Positions 6,947 through 14,610 of a stretch of DNA of 18,361 nucleotides are shown piece by piece; within the stretch, counting starts at the first letter, position 1, and every line of letters begins with the position of its first letter. The DNA comes from an uncultured Clostridium sp. (GTDB taxonomy: Bacteria; Bacillota; Clostridia; Lachnospirales; Lachnospiraceae): the NCBI GenBank assembly GCA_902496665.1, contig CABVBU010000044.1, forward strand, positions 1-18,361. Direction: 5' to 3'. The position numbers and the translations under genes are program-made. Under the pieces are notes generated by a model that saw nothing but the letters and a program-made list of their open reading frames with translations, had not been told where the DNA came from and did no database searches.

Positions 6947-7951
6947 TTAAAGTAACGGAATTCCCGCCTTCTTCGCCTCCTCGCGGACCTCATCCGGCCA
7001 CAAGGAAGACTGGATCTCACCGATATGGGCTTTTCTTAAAAAGAACATACAGATACGGGACTGTCCGATACCACCGCCGATGGTGTATGGAAGCTCGCCG
7101 TTTAACAACGCCTTCTGGAATGCAAGCTTCTCGCGCTCCTCACAGCCTGCTGCCTTTAACTGCTCGTGCAGGGAGATCTCGTCCACACGGATACCCATGG
7201 AGCTTAACTCAAGGGCAATATCAAGTACCGGATAGTAGACGATAATATCGCCGTTTAATTTCCAGTCATCATAGTCCGGCGCACGTCCATCGTGGGGCTC
7301 TCCGGATTTTAACTTTCCGCCGATCTGCTCGATAAATACAGCGCCGTGAAGCTTCACGATCTCATACTCTCTCTGCTTTGGAGTGAGATCCGGGTAGCGG
7401 TCCTCAAGCTCCTGGGATGTGATAAACTCGATGTGCTCCGGGAGAACATGGCCGATATAGTCGTACTCGTATGCCATATAGTCCTCTGTGATCTTTAATG
7501 CCTTATATACGGCGCGGACAGTCTCCTCCAGTGTCTCGCGGCTCCTCTCCTCCTTCGTGATCACCTTTTCCCAGTCCCACTGGTCCACGTAGATGGAGTG
7601 GATGTTGTCGGTGTCCTCATCGCGGCGGATCGCGTTCATATCGGTGTATAAACCTTCACCCGGCTGGAAGCCGTACTGTTTTAACGCGTAACGTTTCCAT
7701 TTTGCCAGAGAGTGGACGATCTCTGCCTTTCTTCCACCTTCCTTGATATCGAAGGCAACCGGGCGCTCCACACCATTTAAGTTATCATTTAATCCAGATT
7801 CCGGCGTTACGAATAACGGAGCGGAAACTCGGGTCAGATTTAACTGTTTTGTAAGTTCCTTCTGGAAGAAATCCTTCACGACCTTGATGGCGATCTGGGT
7901 TTCTTTTAAGTCAATATCCGGAGTATAACCGGCTGGTACAATAAAATTCAT
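6947..7951 (-). CDS. asnA: Aspartate-ammonia ligase (asparagine synthetase A)
   Basis: This class II aminoacyl-tRNA-synthetase-like enzyme makes asparagine from aspartate, ammonia and ATP in the cytoplasm. Hallmark segments are present: LTRVSAPLFV, GLNDNLNGVERPV, VHSLAKWKRYALK, EGLYTDMNAIRRDED, YVDQWDWEKVI, RAPDYDDW, ELSSMGIRVD and GGGIGQSR. With the start at 7951 the protein has 334 residues, the usual family length, and begins MNFIVPAGY like relatives; AAAGGTG lies 9 nt upstream. However, the frame is open back to ATG 8098, which has a better ribosome site (AAAGGAG, 9 nt), so a 383-residue form or an in-frame leader cannot be excluded. It lies upstream of the peptidase gene, 143 bp apart. 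Confidence 0.95.
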   Translation of the reverse strand: MNFIVPAGYTPDIDLKETQIAIKVVKDFFQKELTKQLNLTRVSAPLFVTPESGLNDNLNGVERPVAFDIKEGGRKAEIVHSLAKWKRYALKQYGFQPGEGLYTDMNAIRRDEDTDNIHSIYVDQWDWEKVITKEERSRETLEETVRAVYKALKITEDYMAYEYDYIGHVLPEHIEFITSQELEDRYPDLTPKQREYEIVKLHGAVFIEQIGGKLKSGEPHDGRAPDYDDWKLNGDIIVYYPVLDIALELSSMGIRVDEISLHEQLKAAGCEEREKLAFQKALLNGELPYTIGGGIGQSRICMFFLRKAHIGEIQSSLWPDEVREEAKKAGIPLL

Positions 7952-8137
7952 CGTCGTGCTCACCTTTCTATGCAGCATCCAATTTTCTGTCTTTTCCGCC
8001 GCCGTAAAATGCCTAAACAGCGGCATCTTTCCTTCGCGCTTTATGCTGCCGGTATCCATCATATCATTATTTGGCGGAAAATGGAAGAAAAGTTTCATTC
8101 TCCCACACTCCTTTTATAACATTTATAAATTTCGTTC
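7952..8137 (-). promoter_or_regulatory. Leader region of asnA with an in-frame upstream start
   Basis: The minus-strand reading from ATG 8098 to the family-type start at 7951 is open for 49 codons and has a strong ribosome site (AAAGGAG, complement at 8108-8114). It contains an Asn-Asn pair at codons 10-11. A GCCGC...GCGGC inverted repeat lies in its middle (around 7997-8025). A 10-bp palindrome ATTTATAAAT (8121-8130) and TATAAA-like sequences lie further upstream, without a convincing -35. No T-box consensus is seen. Confidence 0.35.
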
Positions 8138-9136
8138 TCACATTCCCGGCACATAAACTCCGCTCTCATTCACATAGAGCCCGTCCGGCGTCCTCCCGCT
8201 CTTATACATGGCTCCGCTCACCGGATCCAGATAGTAGGACTTGTTGTACAGGGTGATCCATCCTGTGGCCATATATCCGTCCTCCTGGAAATAATACCAC
8301 TTTCCGTTGATGTAGAGCCACTCTGCCGCCGCCCATGTGCCGTCGCCGTAGTCCCACCACCATCTGCCGTCGGCGCTCTGCTTCCAGGAGCCTGCGGCGT
8401 AGGAGCCGATCTCCCCGGAGCGGACCCAGGCGCTCTTCGTATTGTTTGTGGACTTCACGGAGCGGACCTCAAAGCTGTAGGATCCAGAGGTTCCCATCAG
8501 TCTCGAAAAATCGTACTTCGTTCCGTAGATCGTAAACTCATCCCCCGTGAGACTGCCGTCCTTTAAGAGGCGGAGCTGGTAGTATTTTGCCCCGCTGACC
8601 GCTGACCATGTTCCCGTTCCGTAGGCGTTCGGGGACCAGCCCACACCTGTGGGCGCCTTGACGGTGCTGGTAGTGGATGCGGTGGTTTTCTTATCGAATG
8701 TCAGGCGGAATGTCAGCTCGACGGTACTTCTGTCATTTTTCTTTACCGCCTTCACATACTCCGCTTTTCCGTATCCGTTTTTTGCAGAATCGGACAGTGT
8801 CAGGCGGAAGTCCTTTGAGGCTGTCCCGGAGAAATAATAATTGTCCTCGTCCGCCACCTCTAGCGTCACCGTGATCTTCGGTGGATTGGACTCCGTGTAG
8901 CCGTTTCCGTCGTTATTTTCGATATAAATGTTATCTACATAGTAAAGATCTGTATTATCCCCGTAGGGCGTCACTGTGACGTCCTCAGAGTCATCTTTAA
9001 GGCCTACCGTACTGTCGATCGTCAGATAAACCTTTCCAACCGCTGTCTTGCTGGCTGCAAAAGCCGGAACCACAGCCGCCGCTGCCAGGACCGCTGCAAA
9101 GAAAAGTCCTGCGGCTTTCTTTCCAAATTTTTTCAT
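8138..9136 (-). CDS. Secreted cell-wall-binding-repeat protein
   Basis: This 332-residue protein begins with a signal peptide (KKFGKKAAG, hydrophobic core, cleavage near AFA-A at 27-28). Residues about 33-150 form a beta-rich domain of unknown type. A fibronectin-III-like stretch follows (about 160-240, APTGVGW...YYQLRL...YSFEVRSV). The C-terminus (250-332) has aromatic, glycine-rich repeats of the choline/glucan-binding kind (GSWKQSADGRWWWDYGDG, WLYINGKWYYFQEDGYMATGW), which usually anchor proteins to wall polymers. I start at 9136 because the signal peptide begins there and GGAG lies 11 nt upstream. It is last in the exporter locus, 141 bp after the coiled-coil gene, with a structured leader that may give separate control. 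Confidence 0.88.
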   Translation of the reverse strand: MKKFGKKAAGLFFAAVLAAAAVVPAFAASKTAVGKVYLTIDSTVGLKDDSEDVTVTPYGDNTDLYYVDNIYIENNDGNGYTESNPPKITVTLEVADEDNYYFSGTASKDFRLTLSDSAKNGYGKAEYVKAVKKNDRSTVELTFRLTFDKKTTASTTSTVKAPTGVGWSPNAYGTGTWSAVSGAKYYQLRLLKDGSLTGDEFTIYGTKYDFSRLMGTSGSYSFEVRSVKSTNNTKSAWVRSGEIGSYAAGSWKQSADGRWWWDYGDGTWAAAEWLYINGKWYYFQEDGYMATGWITLYNKSYYLDPVSGAMYKSGRTPDGLYVNESGVYVPGM

Positions 9137-9258
9137 ATCTCTGTCTTCTCCTTCCCGGAAGAAGTTCTTCCACTCGCTTCTCTTTATTCCCTCATATACC
9201 AGTTTGTGCAGAAAAACGTCCATGCAGAACAATTCTGCCGCACATCCTCCTGCACAAA
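9137..9258 (-). promoter_or_regulatory. Structured leader before the wall-binding protein gene
   Basis: TTTGTGCAG (9203-9211) and CTGCACAAA (9250-9258) form a perfect 9-bp inverted repeat that encloses a second one, GCAGAA (9224-9229) with TTCTGC (9233-9238). Nearer the gene, GGAAGAA (9157-9163) pairs with TTCTTCC (9165-9171), and the adjoining CTTCCCGGAAG can pair in a competing way that includes the GGAAGGAG ribosome region. This may be a transcription-processing or translation-control structure. Confidence 0.45.
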
Positions 9259-9277
9259 TCTGTCAGATATTCTTTAA

Positions 9278-11317
9278 TTATCTGTTCTTAAAGATCTCAA
9301 TAATCGCCCTGACCATCTGGACCAGCATGTTCCACATTCTCTCAAGCGGGTTCACATCCGCCTTCTCAGTCTCCGCGTCGAGAAGCTCCGCGTCATCGTC
9401 CACGCTGATCTCCTCGGTTCTCATGATGATCTGCAGGGTGTTCGGCTCCGCATTCTCGTCGGAGGTGAAGGAGACCTTCGCCGCGTTCGGATCCATGTTT
9501 AAGAAGTTGTTGTCGTCCTCCATGTCGTTCCACTCATTGTCCATGGTGTCCTTCATCGTCCAGCCGGCTTTTCTCATGGAGCTGGTGCTGTCAAGGACTC
9601 TCAAGCTCTTATCGAGAAGATTTAAACTTCCCTTGATGGAATCCTTCGCCGCCGCGTCAAGACTGTCCGCGCTGGCACGGACGGTATTCTGCACCAGTGT
9701 CAGGGAATCCGTGCTCTTATTGAGGGCATCGGTGGTTCGGTTTACGAGCTCCTTGGAATCATCCAGGGCTGACTGGAGATCCGGGTAATACACATCCAGG
9801 GAGTCCTTTAACGCCTTCACATCCTCGATCAGGTAGTCCATCTGGTCTGTGGTCTGTGCCAGGTATTTTGATGTATTGGATACATCGTCGAGCATATCTG
9901 CTGTATCTGCCACAAGGGCATTGCTGGAGGAAGCCACCTGGCGGAGCGCTTTCTCCTTCTGCTTTAAGATTCCGATAAGTTCCTGGGCATTCAGCATTCC
10001 CGCATGTCCGGCTGAGGTATCTGCTCCCGCTGCCGCTGCTGCAAGTGCCTGGGTATCTTCGTCCCCTGCCTCACCATTGCAGTAATCTGCGATCGCGTCC
10101 TGCATGGACTCCTGGGCTGAAGCCAGGTTTTTGATAAATTCCAGAACGCTCTGCTGAAGCTGTGTGTCAAGCTTTTTGATCAGCTGAACGGAAGCGACTA
10201 CATTTCCAATACTGCCGGATGCGCCCTCAGAGCTGTCCCTTAAGCCCCGCAAGCTCGTGTCCAGTCTGCGGATCGGCTCCTGCATGTTTCCGAGTGTGTT
10301 GACAACGTCTGTCATGCTGTTGTGGGCAACCTCGGAGGCATCCTTCGCAGTCTGGATATACGGAAGGATGGTTCCAAGCTGCTCGGAGAGAGCTGTCAGG
10401 GAAGCCAGTGTCTGGTCATTGCTGTCCAGGATCTCGTCCTTGGAACCGCTGATGACGCCTCTCGCGCTCTCCGCCTCATTTAAGCCCTGGCGCAGCTCGT
10501 TGACGCCGCTTCTCATGGCCTCGACGGAAGCCGCCATCTGGTCCATGCTGTCGTATAACTGGTCACCGGCATCCTTCCAGGTGTCCTTCGCGTCCTTCAG
10601 GTCAACGATGTGCTCTAAGTCCTTCACCGTTCCCGGAACCATCGCCATGATGACGCCGGAAGTCTCAAACTTATCGCTGCCGATGCGGATCGTGTAATCG
10701 CCCTCTTCGCCCGGAAGCGCCGTGTACATGATCGCGGTCTGGGAGCCGAGGCTCTGGGTCTGGGAACCTTCCGCTTCCACGCTGTAGCAGTCGCTCATAT
10801 CAACAAGCATCGCTACCACTAACATCATATTGTTCTTATAGTAGTCTCTCGCCGCCTCATTCGGTGTCGCTGTCACATGGACCTCCACCAGACCGGAAGC
10901 ACCCGCAAGCTTCTCAGCATCCGTCGGGACGCCGTTCAATTTGTAGGACACATCCATGGTCCACGGAAGTGTCACCGCGTCCTTATCGATCGCTCCCTTA
11001 TAGTAGAAATATCCCTTTGTGTCCGCCGGGAGATTCCATGTGACCTTTCCGTCACTGATCTCCGGGGCTGTGTTGTTGGTCATATTTGTCACATCGAGAT
11101 AATTTCCGTAATCCGTGAAGCTCGTGAGACCATTTAAGCTTACTCCCTTCACAACATTCACCTTATCAACGGAACCATAGTAATCCAGGTTCACGTACAT
11201 CGCTTCATCGACGCTCACAGACGCCTCTGCCGCATAGACCGGCGCAGAAACAAGGCTGGTGCAGAGCGTGACAGCCGCCATGCCCGCTGCCATGATCTTT
11301 CTATTTTTCTGTCTCAT
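9278..11317 (-). CDS. Secreted coiled-coil protein, YhgE/Pip-like, partner of the MMPL exporter
   Basis: This 679-residue protein has a signal peptide (RQKNRKIMAAGM..., cleavage after YAA near 29-30). An N-terminal beta-rich region follows (about 35-235). A long helical, heptad-rich part (about 240-590; many Asp/Ser/Leu repeats such as GVNELRQGLNEAESA) resembles the extracellular part of YhgE/Pip-type proteins. A short beta segment (NTLQIIMRTEEIS) and a final amphipathic helix (MWNMLVQMVRAIIEIF) end it. Unlike canonical YhgE/Pip proteins it lacks the C-terminal membrane bundle. The ATG at 11317 has GGAGGAG 7 nt upstream; GTG at 11320 is an alternative. It overlaps the end of the exporter gene, so stoichiometric co-translation and a physical partnership are likely. 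The function is otherwise unknown. Confidence 0.82.
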   Translation of the reverse strand: MRQKNRKIMAAGMAAVTLCTSLVSAPVYAAEASVSVDEAMYVNLDYYGSVDKVNVVKGVSLNGLTSFTDYGNYLDVTNMTNNTAPEISDGKVTWNLPADTKGYFYYKGAIDKDAVTLPWTMDVSYKLNGVPTDAEKLAGASGLVEVHVTATPNEAARDYYKNNMMLVVAMLVDMSDCYSVEAEGSQTQSLGSQTAIMYTALPGEEGDYTIRIGSDKFETSGVIMAMVPGTVKDLEHIVDLKDAKDTWKDAGDQLYDSMDQMAASVEAMRSGVNELRQGLNEAESARGVISGSKDEILDSNDQTLASLTALSEQLGTILPYIQTAKDASEVAHNSMTDVVNTLGNMQEPIRRLDTSLRGLRDSSEGASGSIGNVVASVQLIKKLDTQLQQSVLEFIKNLASAQESMQDAIADYCNGEAGDEDTQALAAAAAGADTSAGHAGMLNAQELIGILKQKEKALRQVASSSNALVADTADMLDDVSNTSKYLAQTTDQMDYLIEDVKALKDSLDVYYPDLQSALDDSKELVNRTTDALNKSTDSLTLVQNTVRASADSLDAAAKDSIKGSLNLLDKSLRVLDSTSSMRKAGWTMKDTMDNEWNDMEDDNNFLNMDPNAAKVSFTSDENAEPNTLQIIMRTEEISVDDDAELLDAETEKADVNPLERMWNMLVQMVRAIIEIFKNR

Positions 11318-13631
11318 CACCGTTCTCCTCCATTTCTTCTCTATCTGTCAATTCCGGCTCCGATTCCCTGCTGGCCGCCGCCTCGTTCTCATCGTCCTCG
11401 TAGGGATCTCCGCCTTCATCTGTACTCTCTTCTGTCTCGTCCCCATTCTCTCCGGAACGTCTCTTCTCTCTCTGGTTCTTCACACGGCGGTGCAGGCGTC
11501 TCGCGAGAGCTGCCGCCGGTTTCTCGCCGACGATAAAATTGTCAAATAATGTCAACAGCAGCGGAAGCACCGTCAGTACCAGCACAAGACTGAACAGTCC
11601 GCCTCGTCCGATCAGGTGTCCCAGGTCCGCGATGGCCGTTGTGGACGAGATCATATACACGATATATCCGGCCAGCGTGATGATAGAGCCGGATGTGAAG
11701 ATCGAGGAGCAGGACGCCGCGATGGCCTCCACACATGCCTTCTTCTTCGGCAGCGTCTTTCTCTTCGCCAGGTAGTTGTTTGCGAGTAAGATCGAGTAAT
11801 CGACCGTGGCACCCAGCTGGATACTGCTGACGATGATATAACCCATGTACACCATCTCGACACCCTGGAAATACGGCATCGCCATGTTGATGAAGATCGC
11901 CACCTCGATGGGGATGATGACGAGGATCGGCATGACAGCCGACTTGAAGCTCATCATGACGACGAGGAATACGCCCGCCAGGGACAGAACATTTACATTC
12001 TCATAGTCCTTTACAATGAAGGATTTGATATCCTGGGTGGACGGAGTTTCACCGACGAGATAGCTTCCTTCCGGGTAATACTTCTTTACGATCTCCTGGA
12101 TCGCGTCGGAGTCCTTGAATGCCTCGGCACTCTCGGTTTTTGTTCTCGTGTAGATCAGCATCCGGCAGTAGCCGCCTTTATGTAAGAGCTCCACCGTGGA
12201 CTTCGGGAGGAACTCTTCCGGGATTCCCTCCGGCAGCGTATCCGCTAAAGCTGTAACGTTCTTTACATAGGATAGATCCTTGATCTCCTTCGCCATGGCC
12301 CGCTCATTGACCTCCGATGTGTTCGGATAGAGGGCGAGCAGCATGTTGCTTCGGCCGAAGATCTTCGTGATCTGCTGGTCATCCGCATAAACCTGTGTTC
12401 CCTCCGAAGCACCCATGGAGTCGTTTCCGTAAAGGAAATCGTTCAGGCCCTGGGCTGTGTATGCAAGCGGTGTCACAAGGACGATCACCGCGAACACGAT
12501 GGGACGGATCCGGTAGATCGCTTTTCCAAGTCCGTGGAAATCCGGCATAAAGGAACGATGCTTTGTCTTCTCATTGAGCTTCGCGAACTTCAGGATCATC
12601 GCCGGCATGAAGAAGACGACTGTCAGTAAGCTGAATACGATACCTTTCGCCAGGACGAGACCCAGGTCAAATCCGATGGAGAATTTCATCGTCACAAGAG
12701 CCAAGAAGCCGACGACTGTCGTCAAGCTGCTGGCGAAGATGGAGTTGATCGCCTCCTGAACGGCGTTGATGATCGCGTCCTCCTCGTTCATTCCCTGCTT
12801 TCTGTAGTTCATGAACGCGTCGAGCAGGAAGATCGAGTAGTCCATGGACGTTGCCAGCTGCAGGATGATCGACACGTTTTCCGTCAGAAACGAGACGGTT
12901 CCGATAAAGATGTTCGTTCCCTTGTTAAGCAGGACAGCGACACCCATAACCAACAGGAATAATATCGGCTCCGTCCATGCCGTCGTCGTCACGGAAAGCA
13001 CGGCGAAGATCATGATCACCGCCACAACAAGGATCTTGCTCATCTCGCTGGCCATGGACTCTGTCATGGATTTGTTCTGGACCGCCATGCCGACGTAGCA
13101 GCCTTTGTCTCCTAAGAGATCCTTGATCTCGTCGATGGCCGTGGAGGTTCGGGTAGAATCACTCTCCTCCACAAATGTGATATCGTAGACCGCATTCCGG
13201 TCTTTGTAATAATCCTTGATATCACTCTCGTTGATGAAGTCTTCACCCGCATAGATATTTACCGTGCTGTCGCACCATAAGACCTGGTCCACGCCGTCGA
13301 TATTAGCGATCTCATCTTTATATTGCTTCGCCTCGTACAGCGAAACGTCCTTCACCATGACCCGCGCCGTTCCAGGATAACCGAACTTATCACGCATAAC
13401 GTCAAGTCCGATGGCGGATTCTGCCGTTTCCGGAAGATATTTCGTCAGGTCATAGTTTACATTTACAAAGTTCATCGTCAAAAGCGAGAGCAGGCAGCCG
13501 ATCACGAAGACCGACTCGATCCATCCGCGTTTATGGATGATAAATGACGCGAGCATGTAGGAAAAGCCGCCGTTCTGGTTCTTTTTCTTTTCTTTATGCC
13601 CGCGGAACATGTTTTTTATTTTCTCTCCCAT
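11301..13631 (-). CDS. MMPL/RND-family membrane transporter
   Basis: This 776-residue exporter has the two-fold RND layout: helix 1 (about 40-57), an extracytoplasmic domain (about 60-195), helices 2-6 (about 198-350), helix 7 (about 376-393), a second extracytoplasmic domain (about 395-540) and helices 8-12 (about 547-700). The MMPL proton-relay motif appears in both halves, ATSMDYSIFLLDAF (D264) and GATVDYSILLANNY (D611). MMPL proteins export lipids or other hydrophobic molecules using the proton gradient; the substrate is unknown here. The C-terminal 50 residues are an extremely acidic cytoplasmic tail. The start at 13631 has AAGGAG at 7 nt; a longer reading from 13685 has no site. It follows the CAP-like gene by 75 bp and overlaps the coiled-coil gene. 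Confidence 0.93.
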   Translation of the reverse strand: MGEKIKNMFRGHKEKKKNQNGGFSYMLASFIIHKRGWIESVFVIGCLLSLLTMNFVNVNYDLTKYLPETAESAIGLDVMRDKFGYPGTARVMVKDVSLYEAKQYKDEIANIDGVDQVLWCDSTVNIYAGEDFINESDIKDYYKDRNAVYDITFVEESDSTRTSTAIDEIKDLLGDKGCYVGMAVQNKSMTESMASEMSKILVVAVIMIFAVLSVTTTAWTEPILFLLVMGVAVLLNKGTNIFIGTVSFLTENVSIILQLATSMDYSIFLLDAFMNYRKQGMNEEDAIINAVQEAINSIFASSLTTVVGFLALVTMKFSIGFDLGLVLAKGIVFSLLTVVFFMPAMILKFAKLNEKTKHRSFMPDFHGLGKAIYRIRPIVFAVIVLVTPLAYTAQGLNDFLYGNDSMGASEGTQVYADDQQITKIFGRSNMLLALYPNTSEVNERAMAKEIKDLSYVKNVTALADTLPEGIPEEFLPKSTVELLHKGGYCRMLIYTRTKTESAEAFKDSDAIQEIVKKYYPEGSYLVGETPSTQDIKSFIVKDYENVNVLSLAGVFLVVMMSFKSAVMPILVIIPIEVAIFINMAMPYFQGVEMVYMGYIIVSSIQLGATVDYSILLANNYLAKRKTLPKKKACVEAIAASCSSIFTSGSIITLAGYIVYMISSTTAIADLGHLIGRGGLFSLVLVLTVLPLLLTLFDNFIVGEKPAAALARRLHRRVKNQREKRRSGENGDETEESTDEGGDPYEDDENEAAASRESEPELTDREEMEENGDETEK

Positions 13632-13706
13632 GTCTTCTCTCCTTATATTCCCTGCCCGTAACTGTTCAGTACCCTCACAGGTCATTTTCCGTCACCGTCC
13701 ACATTC

Positions 13707-14459
13707 CTACCGTTCCAGAACTACCATGTAATAGTCCTTTCCATTCTGGTTTTCATGGGCAATTCCCATTCTGCGGTAGTATTCCAGGGAATATTTTTTA
13801 TCGTCCTTCCGGTCAAATTTTTCCTGCATCCGGATCATGACAGAATCATACGGATCGTATGTCTCCTCTGGGCCCCAGAGGTACATCTCAAAAAATGTGG
13901 CACTCTTTCGCTCCGGAAATGCTGTCTTTACGTAATCGCTTACGGTCCCCTCTCCGGGGATCGTATTTTTGCTCTTGGAATATCCCTTTTCCATAGCGGA
14001 AGAAAGTCTTGCCTTTGCGATATCGCAGAGGTCCATGTCGAGGACAAATGTGGCACATCCATCGTAAAACTCCACATCCCCGTTGTCGTAATCATCCTCC
14101 GCCTCCGGATAAGTGTCAAAAAACAGGTCGCTCTTCTCATCATTCATATCATCAAAGAGTTCCTGTTCCTTCTGATCCAGCACGTATACAGGATACGCGC
14201 CGCCCTGCGTATTCGGGGTTTTCCGCGCATAGGACAGAGTCCCGTCCTTTGTAAACGTGTAGCATGTATTCTCATCTTCTATAAAGTCTGTGCTCCAGGC
14301 ACCGTTTTCCATAAGGTAGTACCACTTTCCCGAGATCTGATTCCATCCCGGTACCGCTCCGGATGTCTCCGGAACTGCCGCATATGCGGGAACTGCTGTC
14401 ATTCCCGTGATCATGCAGAGGATCGCTGCCATTCTTCGTACTTCTCTTCTTCGGATCAT
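13707..14459 (-). CDS. Secreted protein with wall-binding repeat and divergent CAP/SCP-like domain
   Basis: This 250-residue protein has a signal peptide (RRREVRRMAAILCM..., cleavage near AYA-A at 27-28). One or two choline/glucan-binding-like repeats follow (38-77, GWNQISGKWYYLMENGAW). A C-terminal domain (about 95-250) runs parallel to bacterial CAP/SCP domains: an ELFDDMNDEKS helix, an FVLDMDLCDIAKARLSSAM helix, and a final RRMGIAHENQNGKDYYMVVL strand. The canonical CAP His/Glu metal motifs are not seen, so it may be a non-catalytic variant. This domain call is my reading of the pattern. GGAGG lies 7 nt before ATG 14459. It is the first gene behind the regulated divergent promoter. Confidence 0.8.
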   Translation of the reverse strand: MIRRREVRRMAAILCMITGMTAVPAYAAVPETSGAVPGWNQISGKWYYLMENGAWSTDFIEDENTCYTFTKDGTLSYARKTPNTQGGAYPVYVLDQKEQELFDDMNDEKSDLFFDTYPEAEDDYDNGDVEFYDGCATFVLDMDLCDIAKARLSSAMEKGYSKSKNTIPGEGTVSDYVKTAFPERKSATFFEMYLWGPEETYDPYDSVMIRMQEKFDRKDDKKYSLEYYRRMGIAHENQNGKDYYMVVLER

Positions 14460-14497
14460 ATGATCGCCTCCGCTTTTCTTTCCTTTTCACTTGCAAT

Positions 14498-14526
14498 ATT
14501 ATCTATGTTTATGCTAAAATACTCAA
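14498..14526 (-). promoter_or_regulatory. Promoter of the CAP-like/MMPL/coiled-coil locus
   Basis: On the minus strand TTGAGT (complement 14521-14526) and GATAAT (complement 14498-14503) are 17 bp apart, about 40 bp before the ATG at 14459. The inverted repeat 14549-14585 lies just upstream. Confidence 0.7.
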
Positions 14527-14548
14527 GAACCAGTTTTTGAAAAATGTG

Positions 14549-14585
14549 CCAAATGAGACAAATTATCAATTTTTGTCCAATTTGG
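14549..14585. promoter_or_regulatory. 37-bp inverted repeat, candidate TetR-family operator
   Basis: The dyad reads CCAAATnnGACAAA, a 9-bp centre, then TTTGTCnnATTTGG. All 12 specified positions of each arm match the other arm. It sits between the divergent promoters, directly upstream of the minus-strand -35 and across the likely start region of the regulator gene (TTGAAA 14537-14542 with an AATTAT-like -10). Binding by the adjacent regulator is inferred from position and symmetry. Confidence 0.72.
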
Positions 14586-14610
14586 AATGGATAGAGGAGT
14601 TTTGTAGTTT

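Noticed and set aside
7952..8137. T-box or riboswitch upstream of asnA
   Set aside because: No T-box consensus and no known riboswitch core could be found; only an open leader frame and a modest inverted repeat are seen.
9048..10697. Ser/Ala-rich plus-strand frames opposite the coiled-coil protein
   Set aside because: Low-complexity shadows of the heptad-rich gene; no ribosome sites.
13755..14540. 261-aa plus-strand frame opposite the CAP-like gene
   Set aside because: The minus-strand gene has a signal peptide, a ribosome site and a promoter; the plus frame has none.
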